Assembly: GCA_023434025.1 (NCBI GenBank)
Contig: JAEYTL010000030.1
Span: 1-64,000 of the forward strand
Direction: 5' to 3'
Length of the DNA: 64,000 nt
Source: Bacteroidota bacterium
Lineage (GTDB): Bacteria > Bacteroidota > Bacteroidia > Flavobacteriales > Flavobacteriaceae
A program made the translations under genes and the position numbers. Positions 18,167 through 26,912 of this stretch are shown here, piece after piece (position 1 is the first letter of the stretch; each line of letters begins with the position of its first letter). The notes beneath the pieces were generated by a model. The model was given only the letters and a program-made list of their open reading frames with translations. It made no database searches and was not told where the DNA came from.

Positions 18167-19411
18167 TTAGCTCTCAAACTCCGATTTTAAAATTCTCATC
18201 ACCTCCTGAACAGTTTCTTCTTCTAAATCTGTTCTTCTGACTAAATCTTCTATAGAATGTTTCAATACGCTTCTGGCCGTATCTAAACCTATTTTTGCAA
18301 ATTCGTCAATAACCCATCCGTCTATTTCATCAGAAAACTCCGTTAATTCAACATCATCTTCTTCTTCGGCAACGTTACCTTCACGGATAACATCCAGCTC
18401 ATATCCGGTTAACAGACCGGCAAGTTTAATATTATGTCCGCCCCGACCGATTGCTTTTGAAACTTCTTCTAATTTCAGATATACTTCTGCTCTTTTTTTA
18501 TCTTCATCTATTTTGATGGAAGAAACTTTTGCCGGGCTAAGGGCTCTGGTAATAAACAACTGATTGTTGCTGGTATAGTTAATCACATCGATGTTTTCGT
18601 TTCCTAGTTCACGAACAATTCCGTGAATTCTGGACCCTTTCATTCCGACACAGGCTCCGACCGGATCAATCCTGTCGTCATACGAATCTACGGCCACTTT
18701 GGCTTTTTCACCGGGAATGCGAACCACTTTTTTGATCATAATCAATCCGTCAAAAATTTCGGGAATTTCCTGCTCAAATAATTTTTCAAGGAACTTTTCG
18801 GAAGTTCTGGACATGATAATCTGAGGTTTATTTCCTTTTAACTCCACATTTTCAATGATTCCGCGAACATTATCACCTTTGCGGAAAAAGTCGGACGGAA
18901 TCTGTTTTTCTTTCGGCAATACAATTTCGTTGCCGTCATCATCTACCAAAATAACAACTCTGGGGCGAACATGGTGTACTTCGGCTGTATAAATTTCACC
19001 TATCAGATCTTTAAATTGCTTGTAAAGATTTGTACTGTCATGTTCGTGTATTTTTGAAATCAGGTTCTGACGCAAAGCCAGAATGGCTCTTCTTCCCAAA
19101 TCAATTAGCTTTACTTCTTCCGAAACATCTTCACCTACTTCAAAATCAGGTTCAATTTTTCTGGCCTCGGACAATGATATTTCTGAATTTTCATCTTCCA
19201 CCTCTCCATCGGCTACCACGACACGATTTCTCCAAATCTCCATATCGCCTTTATCCGGATTAATGATGATATCAAAATTATCATCTGAACCATATTTCTT
19301 TTTCAGGGCATTTCTGAAAACATCTTCCAAAATGGCCATAAGGGTCACACGATCGATTAACTTATCGTCTTTAAACTCTGAAAATGATTCGATTAATGCT
19401 ATATTTTCCAT
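18167..19411 (-). CDS. nusA: transcription termination/antitermination factor NusA
   Basis: RNA polymerase-binding factor that controls pausing and termination. The 414-residue protein has the N-terminal polymerase-binding domain (1-130), an S1 domain (about 135-200) and two KH domains (GACVGMKGSRIHGIV near 255, and AIGRGGHNIKLAG near 320). The acidic C-terminal segment resembles a single helix-hairpin-helix repeat, so the protein is shorter than the E. coli form. It lies between rimP (21-base gap) and infB. Confidence 0.96.
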   Translation of the reverse strand: MENIALIESFSEFKDDKLIDRVTLMAILEDVFRNALKKKYGSDDNFDIIINPDKGDMEIWRNRVVVADGEVEDENSEISLSEARKIEPDFEVGEDVSEEVKLIDLGRRAILALRQNLISKIHEHDSTNLYKQFKDLIGEIYTAEVHHVRPRVVILVDDDGNEIVLPKEKQIPSDFFRKGDNVRGIIENVELKGNKPQIIMSRTSEKFLEKLFEQEIPEIFDGLIMIKKVVRIPGEKAKVAVDSYDDRIDPVGACVGMKGSRIHGIVRELGNENIDVINYTSNNQLFITRALSPAKVSSIKIDEDKKRAEVYLKLEEVSKAIGRGGHNIKLAGLLTGYELDVIREGNVAEEEDDVELTEFSDEIDGWVIDEFAKIGLDTARSVLKHSIEDLVRRTDLEEETVQEVMRILKSEFES

Positions 19412-19432
19412 GCTAAATTTACTTAAATAATT

Positions 19433-19897
19433 TTAAAATGTTATCGTCACAATTGCTTCTTTAATTTCTGCATAAGGCAGTTCAATCTTTTTTTCTACCG
19501 TTTCTTTTCCTTTCCCTATTTTTTTGGGCTCTCTTGCTGTCCAGGTCAAGGTTATAAAATCTTCGTTAGCATCAGCCAAAACAGCCTCCAGACTATCCGT
19601 TGTTGTTTTAACCTTTAACGTCCTTCCTATATTCTTTTTGTATTGCCTTACTAATTTAAGTGGCGTTGAAACACCGGCAGAAGCCACTTCGAGCGAAAAA
19701 TCCTGTTCTTCGCGGTCCAAATTGTGTTCAATAGCTCTGCTGATATCGATACAATCCTGAAGTGTAACACCCTGATCACCATCCAAAGTTACAATAATTT
19801 TCATACTTTCGGTAATGGTTAAATCAATCAGAAAAACAGATGGTTTTTCACTCAACCCCTGATTTAATAAGCCAACAACTTTTTCTTTAAATGTCAT
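19433..19897 (-). CDS. rimP: ribosome maturation factor RimP
   Basis: Assembly factor for the 30S subunit. With the start at 19897 the protein has 154 residues beginning MTFKEKVVGLLNQGL, the normal RimP opening. An ATG 36 bases further upstream would add 12 residues translated from a leader hairpin, so it is rejected. Family motifs are VTLDGDQGVTLQDCIDISR and FSLEVASAGVSTPLKL, the RimP signature. First gene of rimP-nusA-infB, preceded by a terminator-like hairpin. Confidence 0.94.
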   Translation of the reverse strand: MTFKEKVVGLLNQGLSEKPSVFLIDLTITESMKIIVTLDGDQGVTLQDCIDISRAIEHNLDREEQDFSLEVASAGVSTPLKLVRQYKKNIGRTLKVKTTTDSLEAVLADANEDFITLTWTAREPKKIGKGKETVEKKIELPYAEIKEAIVTITF

Positions 19898-19905
19898 ATT
19901 TTTAT

Positions 19906-19931
19906 AAAAAGAGGCACGCAATGCGTGCCTC
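19906..19931 (-). terminator. terminator-like hairpin in the rimP leader (possible attenuator)
   Basis: On the minus strand a perfect 9-bp stem, GAGGCACGC / GCGTGCCTC with loop ATT, is followed at once by five Ts (19906-19910). It starts about 20 bases after the predicted transcription start and ends 8 bases before the rimP start codon. No gene upstream on this strand could need it as a terminator, because the neighbour (20074 onward) is divergent. Confidence 0.75.
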
Positions 19932-19959
19932 ATTATTCATTTTTAATCAAATAACGGTG

Positions 19960-19990
19960 CAAATATAGTGATTTTTTTTATAATTGAAAA
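19960..19990 (-). promoter_or_regulatory. promoter of rimP-nusA-infB
   Basis: On the minus strand TATATTTG (19960-19967) is preceded by TTTT (19987-19990) at exactly 19 bases. This is a good -7 element with a degenerate -33. Predicted start near 19953. Confidence 0.6.
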
Positions 19991-20073
19991 TACATTGCAA
20001 AATGACAAAAATATTTATACCTTTATATTCTAAAACAACCTGAAAAAACCAATTTATTTTACACAACTTTTTT

Positions 20074-20898
20074 ATGAAAAAAATTTTAATTCCGACCGAT
20101 TTTTCCCAACACGCAGAATATGCCCTTAAAGTAGCGGCTCAAATCGCAAAGAAACATGACGGCGAAATCATTTTGCTTCACATGTTAGAATTGCCTCATC
20201 AATCCGGTGACCAGGTGAGTAGCGGGCACGCTATTCCCGAACTGATGTTTTTTAAAAATGCCGCCATCAGCAAATTGGAAAGCCTGATGGATGCTCCTTA
20301 TTTAGAAGGTCTAAAAGTCTCTGAAATCATTCAGTTTGAATTGGCTTTTGACGGAATTATCAACCTGAGCAAGAAGAACGATGTCGATCTGATTGTGATG
20401 GGTTCACACGGAGCAAGCGGATTTAAAGATATGTTTATAGGCTCTAATGCCGAAAAAGTTGTCCGTCATTCTGAAGTTCCGGTTTTGATCATTAAAAAAG
20501 AAATTCCTGATTTCAATATCAAAAAATTTGTGTTTGCTTCTGATTTTGCTGATGAAGCCAAAAAACCTTTTGCCAAAGTTGTTGAAGTTGCCAATAAGTT
20601 TGGTGCAGAATTGAATTTAGTCATGATCAATACCCCAAATAGCTTTAAATCTACTTTAGTAGCACAAGAAATAATAGATAACTTTGTAGCTCAGTTCAAA
20701 ATCAACAGCTATTCAACCCACATTTTTAATGATGCCAATGTTGAAAAAGGAATTCTGAATTTTGCCAACAGCATTAATGCCGATCTGATCGGAATGTGTA
20801 CACACGGACGCAAGGGTCTTTCTCATTTTTTTAACGGAAGCATCAGTGAAGACCTTGTAAATCACGCCGTTAAACCGGTCCTGACTTTTAAAATATAA
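20074..20898 (+). CDS. universal stress protein, two Usp domains
   Basis: A 274-residue cytoplasmic protein with two tandem UspA folds, about residues 1-142 and 148-274. Each has the ATP-binding-type glycine motif: GSHGASGFKDMFIGSNAEKVV near 110 and CTHGRKGLSHFFNGSISEDLV near 245. Such proteins respond to starvation and redox stress; the client here is unknown. The gene diverges from the rimP operon and ends at a strong terminator. Confidence 0.92.
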   Translation: MKKILIPTDFSQHAEYALKVAAQIAKKHDGEIILLHMLELPHQSGDQVSSGHAIPELMFFKNAAISKLESLMDAPYLEGLKVSEIIQFELAFDGIINLSKKNDVDLIVMGSHGASGFKDMFIGSNAEKVVRHSEVPVLIIKKEIPDFNIKKFVFASDFADEAKKPFAKVVEVANKFGAELNLVMINTPNSFKSTLVAQEIIDNFVAQFKINSYSTHIFNDANVEKGILNFANSINADLIGMCTHGRKGLSHFFNGSISEDLVNHAVKPVLTFKI

Positions 20899-20920
20899 CA
20901 ACCTAATAACTTTTCAAAAT

Positions 20921-20948
20921 CCTGCCAGTAGCCTGGCAGGGTTTTTTT
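20921..20948 (+). terminator. intrinsic terminator of the universal stress gene
   Basis: Stem CCTGCCAG / CTGGCAGG with loop TAGC, followed by G and seven Ts. Confidence 0.9.
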
Positions 20949-20962
20949 ATGCCGTAACAACA

Positions 20963-20990
20963 AAAAGCCCGCTCTGTTGAGCGGGCTTTT
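20963..20990 (-). terminator. intrinsic terminator after tRNA-Gln
   Basis: Twelve-base-pair stem AAAAGCCCGCTC / GAGCGGGCTTTT with a 4-base loop, three bases downstream of the tRNA 3' end on the minus strand. It can act in both directions. Confidence 0.85.
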
Positions 20991-20993
20991 CTG

Positions 20994-21064
20994 TTGGTCC
21001 ACTAGGACTCGAACCTAGAAAGACGGCACCAAAAACCGTAGTGTTACCATTACACCATGGACCA
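20994..21064 (-). tRNA. tRNA-Gln (anticodon TTG)
   Basis: The minus strand folds into a full cloverleaf. The acceptor stem is TGGTCCA / TGGACCA (21058-21064 and 20995-21001). The D arm is GTGT / ACAC. The anticodon stem ACGGT / GCCGT carries loop TTTTGGT with anticodon TTG, and the T arm is CTAGG-TTCGAGT-CCTAG. CCA is not encoded. It has its own promoter and terminator and stands alone between two plus-strand genes. Confidence 0.95.
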
Positions 21065-21084
21065 AAATTGCTTGATTGCGGGTG

Positions 21085-21115
21085 CAAATTTATAACATTT
21101 TTTATTTAATGCAAA
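21085..21115 (-). promoter_or_regulatory. promoter of tRNA-Gln
   Basis: Minus strand TTTG (21112-21115), 19 bases, then TAAATTTG (21085-21092). This is a perfect match to the Bacteroidota consensus, about 20 bases before the tRNA 5' end. Confidence 0.8.
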
Positions 21116-21293
21116 TAAATAAAAGATTTTTATCTGAAATATTTTTTGCAAATCAGTAATAAGTTTAAAAACGAGTCATTTAAGTCCTGAAACAAACAAT
21201 TATTATTGAGAAAATTTTGTTAAGCCATAGTCGTTTCCGCAAAAAAATAGTTTCTTTGTAGCTGGATTCAAGCATAAACAATAAATAGCACTG

Positions 21294-24200
21294 ATGACTA
21301 CATTCAATTTTAAAAAGTGGAATACTTTATTAGGATGGTTCGCTTTTACCGTTGCCTTACTTACCTTTAGCCTGACTGTTGAACCTACTTTAAGTTTCTG
21401 GGATTGTGGCGAATACATTTCCACTTCTGCCAAACTACAGGTTGGTCATCCACCGGGAGCTCCCCTGTTTCAAATGATTGGTGCATTTTTTGCTCTGTTT
21501 GCTCCGGATGACACCAAGGTGGCCTTGATGGTAAACATGATGTCGGTTTTCTCCAGTGCATTTACTATTTTATTTATGTTTTGGTCATCCACCTTGCTGT
21601 TGAGAAAAATTGTGATTCGATTTAAAGAGATCACAAAAATGGACGAAATAGCTATTTTAGGAGCCTCTTTAGTGGGTGCTTTAGCCTTTACGTTTACAGA
21701 CAGTTTCTGGTATAATGCCGTGGAAGCCGAAGTATATGCCATGGCAACTTTATTAATTTCATTATTATTCTGGCTTGGCTTACGATGGGAAACCGACATG
21801 CACACGCCACGAGGAAACAAATGGCTTTTATTAATTTGCTTGGTTGTCGGACTTTCATTTGGCGTTCACTTCATGGCTTTATTAACAATTCCTTCGATTG
21901 GGTTATTATACTTCTTTAAAAACTACAAAACGGTAACCGTTAAAAACTTTATCATTGCCAATATCGTGGTAGTAGCCATTCTGCTTTTTATTTTTAAAAT
22001 GCTACTCCCCTTAACCATGTCGCTTTTTGGAAAAACAGAAGTATTTATGGTTAATTCACTCGGATTACCCTTTAACTCCGGAACCATTTTTATGACGCTG
22101 TTTTTAATTGCGTTCTTTTATTTCGGACTCCGCTTTACCCGTCAAAAAAACCTTCCGCAATACAACACGATACTGCTGTGTATACTGTTTGTATTTATTG
22201 GTTTTTCCACCTGGATGATGCTTCCGATCCGTGCCAACGCCAATGTTGTCATCAACGAGAACCGTCCGTCTGATGCCCGGGAGGTTCTGGCCTATTATAA
22301 CCGTGAGCAATACCCGCAAAACCCCTTGTTTTACGGCCCGCAATTTACCGATATGTTTGCAGGACTTGATCCGGACGAACCTTACCTGGACAAAGCACCC
22401 AACTATGAACGCGATTACAAAACCGGCAAATACGTTATCACCAATAACTATATCAATGCAACTCAAAACAGCCACAACGCACACAAAACCTTTTTACCGA
22501 GAATGTGGAGTGGTGACAATGCACAAAACTACATGGAGTTTACCAATGTTGTAGATTTTAGAATTGACCCTGAATATGCCCATGAGCAGGAACTGGTTGA
22601 TATTGTTTCTCAATTCAGACAGGCTTACAGCTCCGGAAGACTGGACACTGAAGATTATATCTCCTTTTTAAAGGCTTACGGCAACTATCTGATTGTGGAA
22701 AAACCCAAGGCAACGGATAATTTCAAATTTATGTTCGAATACCAGTTCGGTTATATGTATGTACGGTATTTACTGTGGAATTTTGTCGGCAGGCAAAGCG
22801 ATGTTCAGGGAAAATACGACAACGAAGGCAACTGGATGAGCGGCATTGACTTTATAGACGAAGTGTTCTTAGGTTCTCAAAAAAATCTTCCCCAGGATAC
22901 ACTTAACAACAAAGGCCGCAATTTATATTATTTTTTACCCTTTATCCTAGGCATCATAGGCCTGCTTTATCATTCAAAAAAAGACCTGAAAAGTTTTTAT
23001 GTATTGCTGGCTTTGTTTCTGTTTACGGGACTGGCTCTGAAAATTTACCTGAACGAAAGACCGTTTGAACCCCGCGAAAGAGATTATGCTTTGGTTGGAT
23101 CGTTCTATGTATTTGCCCTTTGGATCGGAATCGGGGTTTATGCTATTTTTGATGCTCTGCAAAAATGGCTACAGCCCAAGGTTGTTTTTCCAGTTGTTTT
23201 TGTTACATCTCTGTTGGCTGCTCCGGTACTGCTCGCTTCGCAAAACTGGGATGACCATGACCGGTCCGGAAAATACACGGCTTTAGCCAATGCAAAAGGC
23301 TATCTGGAATCGTGTGAACCAAATGCAATATTGTTTACCATAGGCGACAATGACACCTTCCCGCTTTGGTATGCACAGGAAATCGAAGGAATACGAAGAG
23401 ACGTGCGAGTAGTAAATACCCAGTTATTTATGACAGACTGGCACATTGATCAGATGAAAGCCAAAGCTTATACTTCTGAACCTTTACCTATTTCATTTGA
23501 AAGAAAACTATATGTTGGAGACAAACTGGATTATTGTGTTTACAATGAAATCACACAAAACCGATGGGAGCTGAAAGATTTCATCAATTTCATTAAAAGC
23601 GATGACCCGAATACCAAGCTTGAAATGCAAAGCGGACAAAGCATACATTTTTTTCCGACCAACAAAATAAGATATACCGTTGACAAAGAAGCCGTTATCA
23701 AAAACAAAGTTGTTTCTGAAAAATATTATGATTCTATTGTTCCTTACATGGATATTGACATCAAAGACAGGGCCATATACAAAGCCCGCACAATGATGTT
23801 TGATATCATTCAGAACAACAATTGGGAAAGACCTATCTATTTTACCGGCGGCAGCGATTCTGACGAAGATTTCCTCTGGATGAAACAATACCTGCAACTG
23901 GATGGCTTAGTATATAAATTAGTCCCTGTAAAAACACCTTATAAACCTGAAAGCGGACAAATGGAAATGGGCATGATTGACAGTGATAAGATGTACGATA
24001 TTGTGATGAAATGGGATTGGGGCAATAGTGACGGAGACATTTATCATGACATTGAAACCCGCAGAAACAGCATCACCTACCGATTGAACTTATCCCGGTT
24101 AATGCAGCAGCTTATTGTGGAAGGAAAAACTGAAAAAGCAAAAAAAGTCATTGAATTAGCCTTAACCAAATTGCCCTTAGACAAGTACGGTTTTTATACC

Positions 24201-24491
24201 CTGGTAGAACCCTTTGTAGCAGGGTATTACGATGTGGGGGAAACTGAAAAAGCAAGAGCGTTAACGAATCAGTTAGCTGCAAAATACAACGACTATCTGA
24301 ACTATTACAGCGGTCTAAAATCCTCTGAACAAAACAACAACATTTATGAAATTGTTAAAAATCTTGAGCGTTACCGTTCTTTAATCCAAGTGGCAAAAAA
24401 TAAAAATGACCTTGCTTTTTTTGAAAAGAACAGAAAAACGTTCAACAACTACAACAAACGATTTGAACGGTTTGGCCGCAAGAACGAATAA
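21294..24491 (+). CDS. glycosyltransferase family 117 / DUF2723 membrane protein
   Basis: A 1065-residue membrane protein of the DUF2723 family, now often called glycosyltransferase family 117 and related to eukaryotic TMEM260 O-mannosyltransferase. The N-terminal part has about ten to twelve membrane helices with the conserved early segment SFWDCGEYISTSAKLQVGHP, a GT-C-like acidic loop near residue 37. The middle has the motif NERPFEPRERDYALVGSFY near 585. The soluble C-terminal part (about 650-1065) contains FTIGDNDTFPLWYAQEIEGI and ends in TPR-like helices. It probably moves a lipid-linked sugar onto periplasmic proteins; substrate and acceptor are inferred. Monocistronic with its own terminator. 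Confidence 0.9.
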   Translation: MTTFNFKKWNTLLGWFAFTVALLTFSLTVEPTLSFWDCGEYISTSAKLQVGHPPGAPLFQMIGAFFALFAPDDTKVALMVNMMSVFSSAFTILFMFWSSTLLLRKIVIRFKEITKMDEIAILGASLVGALAFTFTDSFWYNAVEAEVYAMATLLISLLFWLGLRWETDMHTPRGNKWLLLICLVVGLSFGVHFMALLTIPSIGLLYFFKNYKTVTVKNFIIANIVVVAILLFIFKMLLPLTMSLFGKTEVFMVNSLGLPFNSGTIFMTLFLIAFFYFGLRFTRQKNLPQYNTILLCILFVFIGFSTWMMLPIRANANVVINENRPSDAREVLAYYNREQYPQNPLFYGPQFTDMFAGLDPDEPYLDKAPNYERDYKTGKYVITNNYINATQNSHNAHKTFLPRMWSGDNAQNYMEFTNVVDFRIDPEYAHEQELVDIVSQFRQAYSSGRLDTEDYISFLKAYGNYLIVEKPKATDNFKFMFEYQFGYMYVRYLLWNFVGRQSDVQGKYDNEGNWMSGIDFIDEVFLGSQKNLPQDTLNNKGRNLYYFLPFILGIIGLLYHSKKDLKSFYVLLALFLFTGLALKIYLNERPFEPRERDYALVGSFYVFALWIGIGVYAIFDALQKWLQPKVVFPVVFVTSLLAAPVLLASQNWDDHDRSGKYTALANAKGYLESCEPNAILFTIGDNDTFPLWYAQEIEGIRRDVRVVNTQLFMTDWHIDQMKAKAYTSEPLPISFERKLYVGDKLDYCVYNEITQNRWELKDFINFIKSDDPNTKLEMQSGQSIHFFPTNKIRYTVDKEAVIKNKVVSEKYYDSIVPYMDIDIKDRAIYKARTMMFDIIQNNNWERPIYFTGGSDSDEDFLWMKQYLQLDGLVYKLVPVKTPYKPESGQMEMGMIDSDKMYDIVMKWDWGNSDGDIYHDIETRRNSITYRLNLSRLMQQLIVEGKTEKAKKVIELALTKLPLDKYGFYTLVEPFVAGYYDVGETEKARALTNQLAAKYNDYLNYYSGLKSSEQNNNIYEIVKNLERYRSLIQVAKNKNDLAFFEKNRKTFNNYNKRFERFGRKNE

Positions 24492-24494
24492 AAA

Positions 24495-24526
24495 ACAGAG
24501 CTGTTAACGCAGCTCTGTCTGTTTTT
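24495..24526 (+). terminator. intrinsic terminator after the GT117 gene
   Basis: Stem ACAGAGCTG / CAGCTCTGT with a 6-base loop, followed by CTG and six Ts. The next gene starts only 8 bases after the T-run, so its transcription may depend on readthrough. Confidence 0.8.
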
Positions 24527-24533
24527 TGAATTT

Positions 24534-25178
24534 ATGGATCTACTCTGGATAAAAACGAACCCGATTATTAAACGCATTTTTTCAAACTATGTTTGGAGTA
24601 TTCCGAATCGTGAAAAAAAAGTGTTTTTGACGTTTGATGACGGACCGATTCCGGAAATCACCGATTGGGTACTGGACCAATTGAAAACCTATCACTTTAA
24701 AGCAACTTTTTTTTGTATCGGAAACAACATAGTGAATCATCCGGATATTTTTAACCGGATCATTCAGGAAGGTCATGCAATAGGAAACCACACCTTTGAC
24801 CATGTAAAAGGATGGAGCACGCCCAACAAAACCTACTTAAGACAGGTTGAAAAATGCCAGGAAGCGATCCAGAAAGCTTCTCACTACAACCTCTCGGCTA
24901 AGCTCTTTCGTCCGCCTTACGGTAAAATCAAACCTTTGCAATCCATAAAACTGCGTAAATCCGGTTATAAAATCATCATGTGGGATGTATTGAGTGCCGA
25001 TTACAAAAAAGAAATTTCTAAGGAAAAATGTTTGGAAAATGTCATCAGGCACGTGGAACCCGGTAGTATTATCGTTTTTCACGACAGCAAAAAAGCGTTC
25101 CGGAATTTGGAATATGCTCTTCCAAAAACGTTGCAATTCTTATCCGAAAACGGATATCAATGTGATGTAATCCGTTAA
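24534..25178 (+). CDS. polysaccharide deacetylase (NodB family)
   Basis: A 214-residue CE4-family deacetylase. The five-motif NodB fold is visible: TFDDGP (motif 1, near residue 31), GNHTFDH (metal-binding His pair, near 82), RPPYGK (motif 3, near 123), WDVLSADYKK (motif 4) and VFHDS (motif 5). There is no obvious signal peptide; the N-terminus is short and amphipathic. Substrates of relatives are peptidoglycan or other N-acetylated glycans; the substrate here is unknown. Its stop codon touches the stop of the convergent thioredoxin-like gene. Confidence 0.9.
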   Translation: MDLLWIKTNPIIKRIFSNYVWSIPNREKKVFLTFDDGPIPEITDWVLDQLKTYHFKATFFCIGNNIVNHPDIFNRIIQEGHAIGNHTFDHVKGWSTPNKTYLRQVEKCQEAIQKASHYNLSAKLFRPPYGKIKPLQSIKLRKSGYKIIMWDVLSADYKKEISKEKCLENVIRHVEPGSIIVFHDSKKAFRNLEYALPKTLQFLSENGYQCDVIR

Positions 25179-25475
25179 TCAGACCTGTTCCTGAACCAGA
25201 CCAATAATCGTATTGGCATCCAGTTCGCCGGACTGCCTCCAAACCATCTGCCCTTCTTTATAAATCATCAAAGTAGGCAATCCTTTGATTCGCAACGCAT
25301 CGGCTAACTCCTGGTTTTTATCCACGTCTATTTTTATCACTTTTGCTTTATCTCCCAACGCAGCCGCCACATCCCGGATGACCGGATGCATGGCTACAGA
25401 AGACTCATTCCACTCCGTGTAAAAATCAATCAACACCGGAACCTGAGCATTAATAAGTTCACCAAATTTTGACAT
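25179..25475 (-). CDS. thioredoxin-like protein without active-site cysteines
   Basis: A 98-residue single-domain thioredoxin fold. Strands and helices align well (VPVLIDFYTEW; KVIKIDVDKNQELADALRIKG; cis-proline GLPT at about 77). The CxxC site is replaced by N-E-S-S right after Trp22, and no other cysteine is present. It therefore cannot do dithiol exchange and is more likely a binding or chaperone-type thioredoxin. Monocistronic and convergent with the deacetylase, without any gap between stop codons. Confidence 0.88.
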   Translation of the reverse strand: MSKFGELINAQVPVLIDFYTEWNESSVAMHPVIRDVAAALGDKAKVIKIDVDKNQELADALRIKGLPTLMIYKEGQMVWRQSGELDANTIIGLVQEQV

Positions 25476-25549
25476 AAATTGACAAATTTTATATTGAAAT
25501 TAAACCTATTCTTTATTAAATAATATACAAATGTAGTATTTTTAACGAA

Positions 25550-26785
25550 TTACACTACTTTTTCTCCTTTTTTTAGTTGGATTACCGTTATTTCAGGCCA
25601 AATACCTACCCTTCCGGGGTAAGCATGAAAGCCAAAACCACGATTGACATAGATATAACGGCCGATATTTTCATATAATCCCGCCCATTGTTTATAGACG
25701 TATTGTACCGGGCTCCATTTCACAATTCCCGGAATCTCTATACCAAACTGCAGGCCATGCGTATGACCTGACAACGTTAGATGATAATGATCGGAATGGT
25801 TCTTTACTTCATATTCCCAATGGCTTGGGTCATGACTCATCAAAATTTTAAAATCCTTTTGGTTTAATCCGGCCGATGCTTTTGCCAGATCTCCCGCTTT
25901 CTTGAAATTATGTCCCCAATTTTCAACCCCAACTACCGCTATTTCATCGGTTCCGTTTTTCAATTTCACATGCTCATTCATCAACAATTTAAAATCAATC
26001 TGGCGGTGCAAATCCTTAATTGCTGTAAAATTAGCTTCTTTGGCCTGTTGCGAAGGCCAATTGACGTATTCTCCATAATCGTGATTACCCAAAACAGAAT
26101 ATTTTCCAAATTTCGGCTGATGTATTCTTTTGAATGTATCAATCCACGGATGCATCTCGGTAGCGTGCGTATTTACAATATCTCCGGTAAACAAGACCAA
26201 ATCTGCGTTTTGTTCATTAATTAAATCAACCGCATATTGAATCTTTTCAGGGTCATCAAAACTCCCCGAGTGAATATCGGAAATATGCGTAATGGTAGTC
26301 CCGTCAAAACTATCGGGCAAATCCGGAAAAAACAATGTCTGCCTGATGACTTTAAAATTATATTTCCCTTTAGTCATTCCGTATAATAATGATAAAAACG
26401 GAACAGCGGCCACACCAACAGCAATCTGACTAACAAATTTTCTTCTTTCCGGCAGAAAAGAACCTTGTGTCGTATTCCCCAAAAAGTGAGCTATTGTACC
26501 GGAAATTATCCTGTAAAAATCTTCTCCGAACATCACTGCCGTTAAAATCATCTTAGGAATATAAACAATCAAAACCAACCCCAGGGTAAAGAGTGTTCTG
26601 GGTGTTTGACCGACACTTCTGTCAAACTGGGTAAATGAATAAATAATATAAACTAAAATAAGTATGCTTAGAATAACGTAAGAATACTGAACCCATTTGA
26701 TTCGCGAAAGGGTTTTGAATGCCTGAAAAGCGTAGGCTTCAATAAATAAAACAATGAGAATAAAAAATAGTAATCGGGATAGCAC
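25550..26785 (-). CDS. membrane-anchored metallophosphoesterase
   Basis: A 411-residue protein. The N-terminal third has about four membrane helices (residues 1-20, 33-52, 65-85 and 122-142). The C-terminal calcineurin-like phosphoesterase domain shows all metal motifs: DIHSGSFDD near 169, FTGDIVN near 199, GNHDYG near 234, and SGHTHGLQFG near 341. It resembles the YkuE/YaeI-type phosphodiesterases, but the substrate is unknown. Confidence 0.9.
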   Translation of the reverse strand: MLSRLLFFILIVLFIEAYAFQAFKTLSRIKWVQYSYVILSILILVYIIYSFTQFDRSVGQTPRTLFTLGLVLIVYIPKMILTAVMFGEDFYRIISGTIAHFLGNTTQGSFLPERRKFVSQIAVGVAAVPFLSLLYGMTKGKYNFKVIRQTLFFPDLPDSFDGTTITHISDIHSGSFDDPEKIQYAVDLINEQNADLVLFTGDIVNTHATEMHPWIDTFKRIHQPKFGKYSVLGNHDYGEYVNWPSQQAKEANFTAIKDLHRQIDFKLLMNEHVKLKNGTDEIAVVGVENWGHNFKKAGDLAKASAGLNQKDFKILMSHDPSHWEYEVKNHSDHYHLTLSGHTHGLQFGIEIPGIVKWSPVQYVYKQWAGLYENIGRYIYVNRGFGFHAYPGRVGIWPEITVIQLKKGEKVV

Positions 26786-26912
26786 AGGTATTTTTAGGCA
26801 AAGTAACGAAGTTTCAATAGTTTATTAGTTAATAAATAATTAAAATTTAATGCTTGTCAATCTCCTTATTCTTTCATTTAGATTTGTTATTTTTACTTTT
26901 TAAAATTACATT

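Noticed and set aside
19898..19933. Longer start for rimP within the leader hairpin
   Set aside because: The 12 extra residues are translated from the hairpin and T-run and have no counterpart in RimP.
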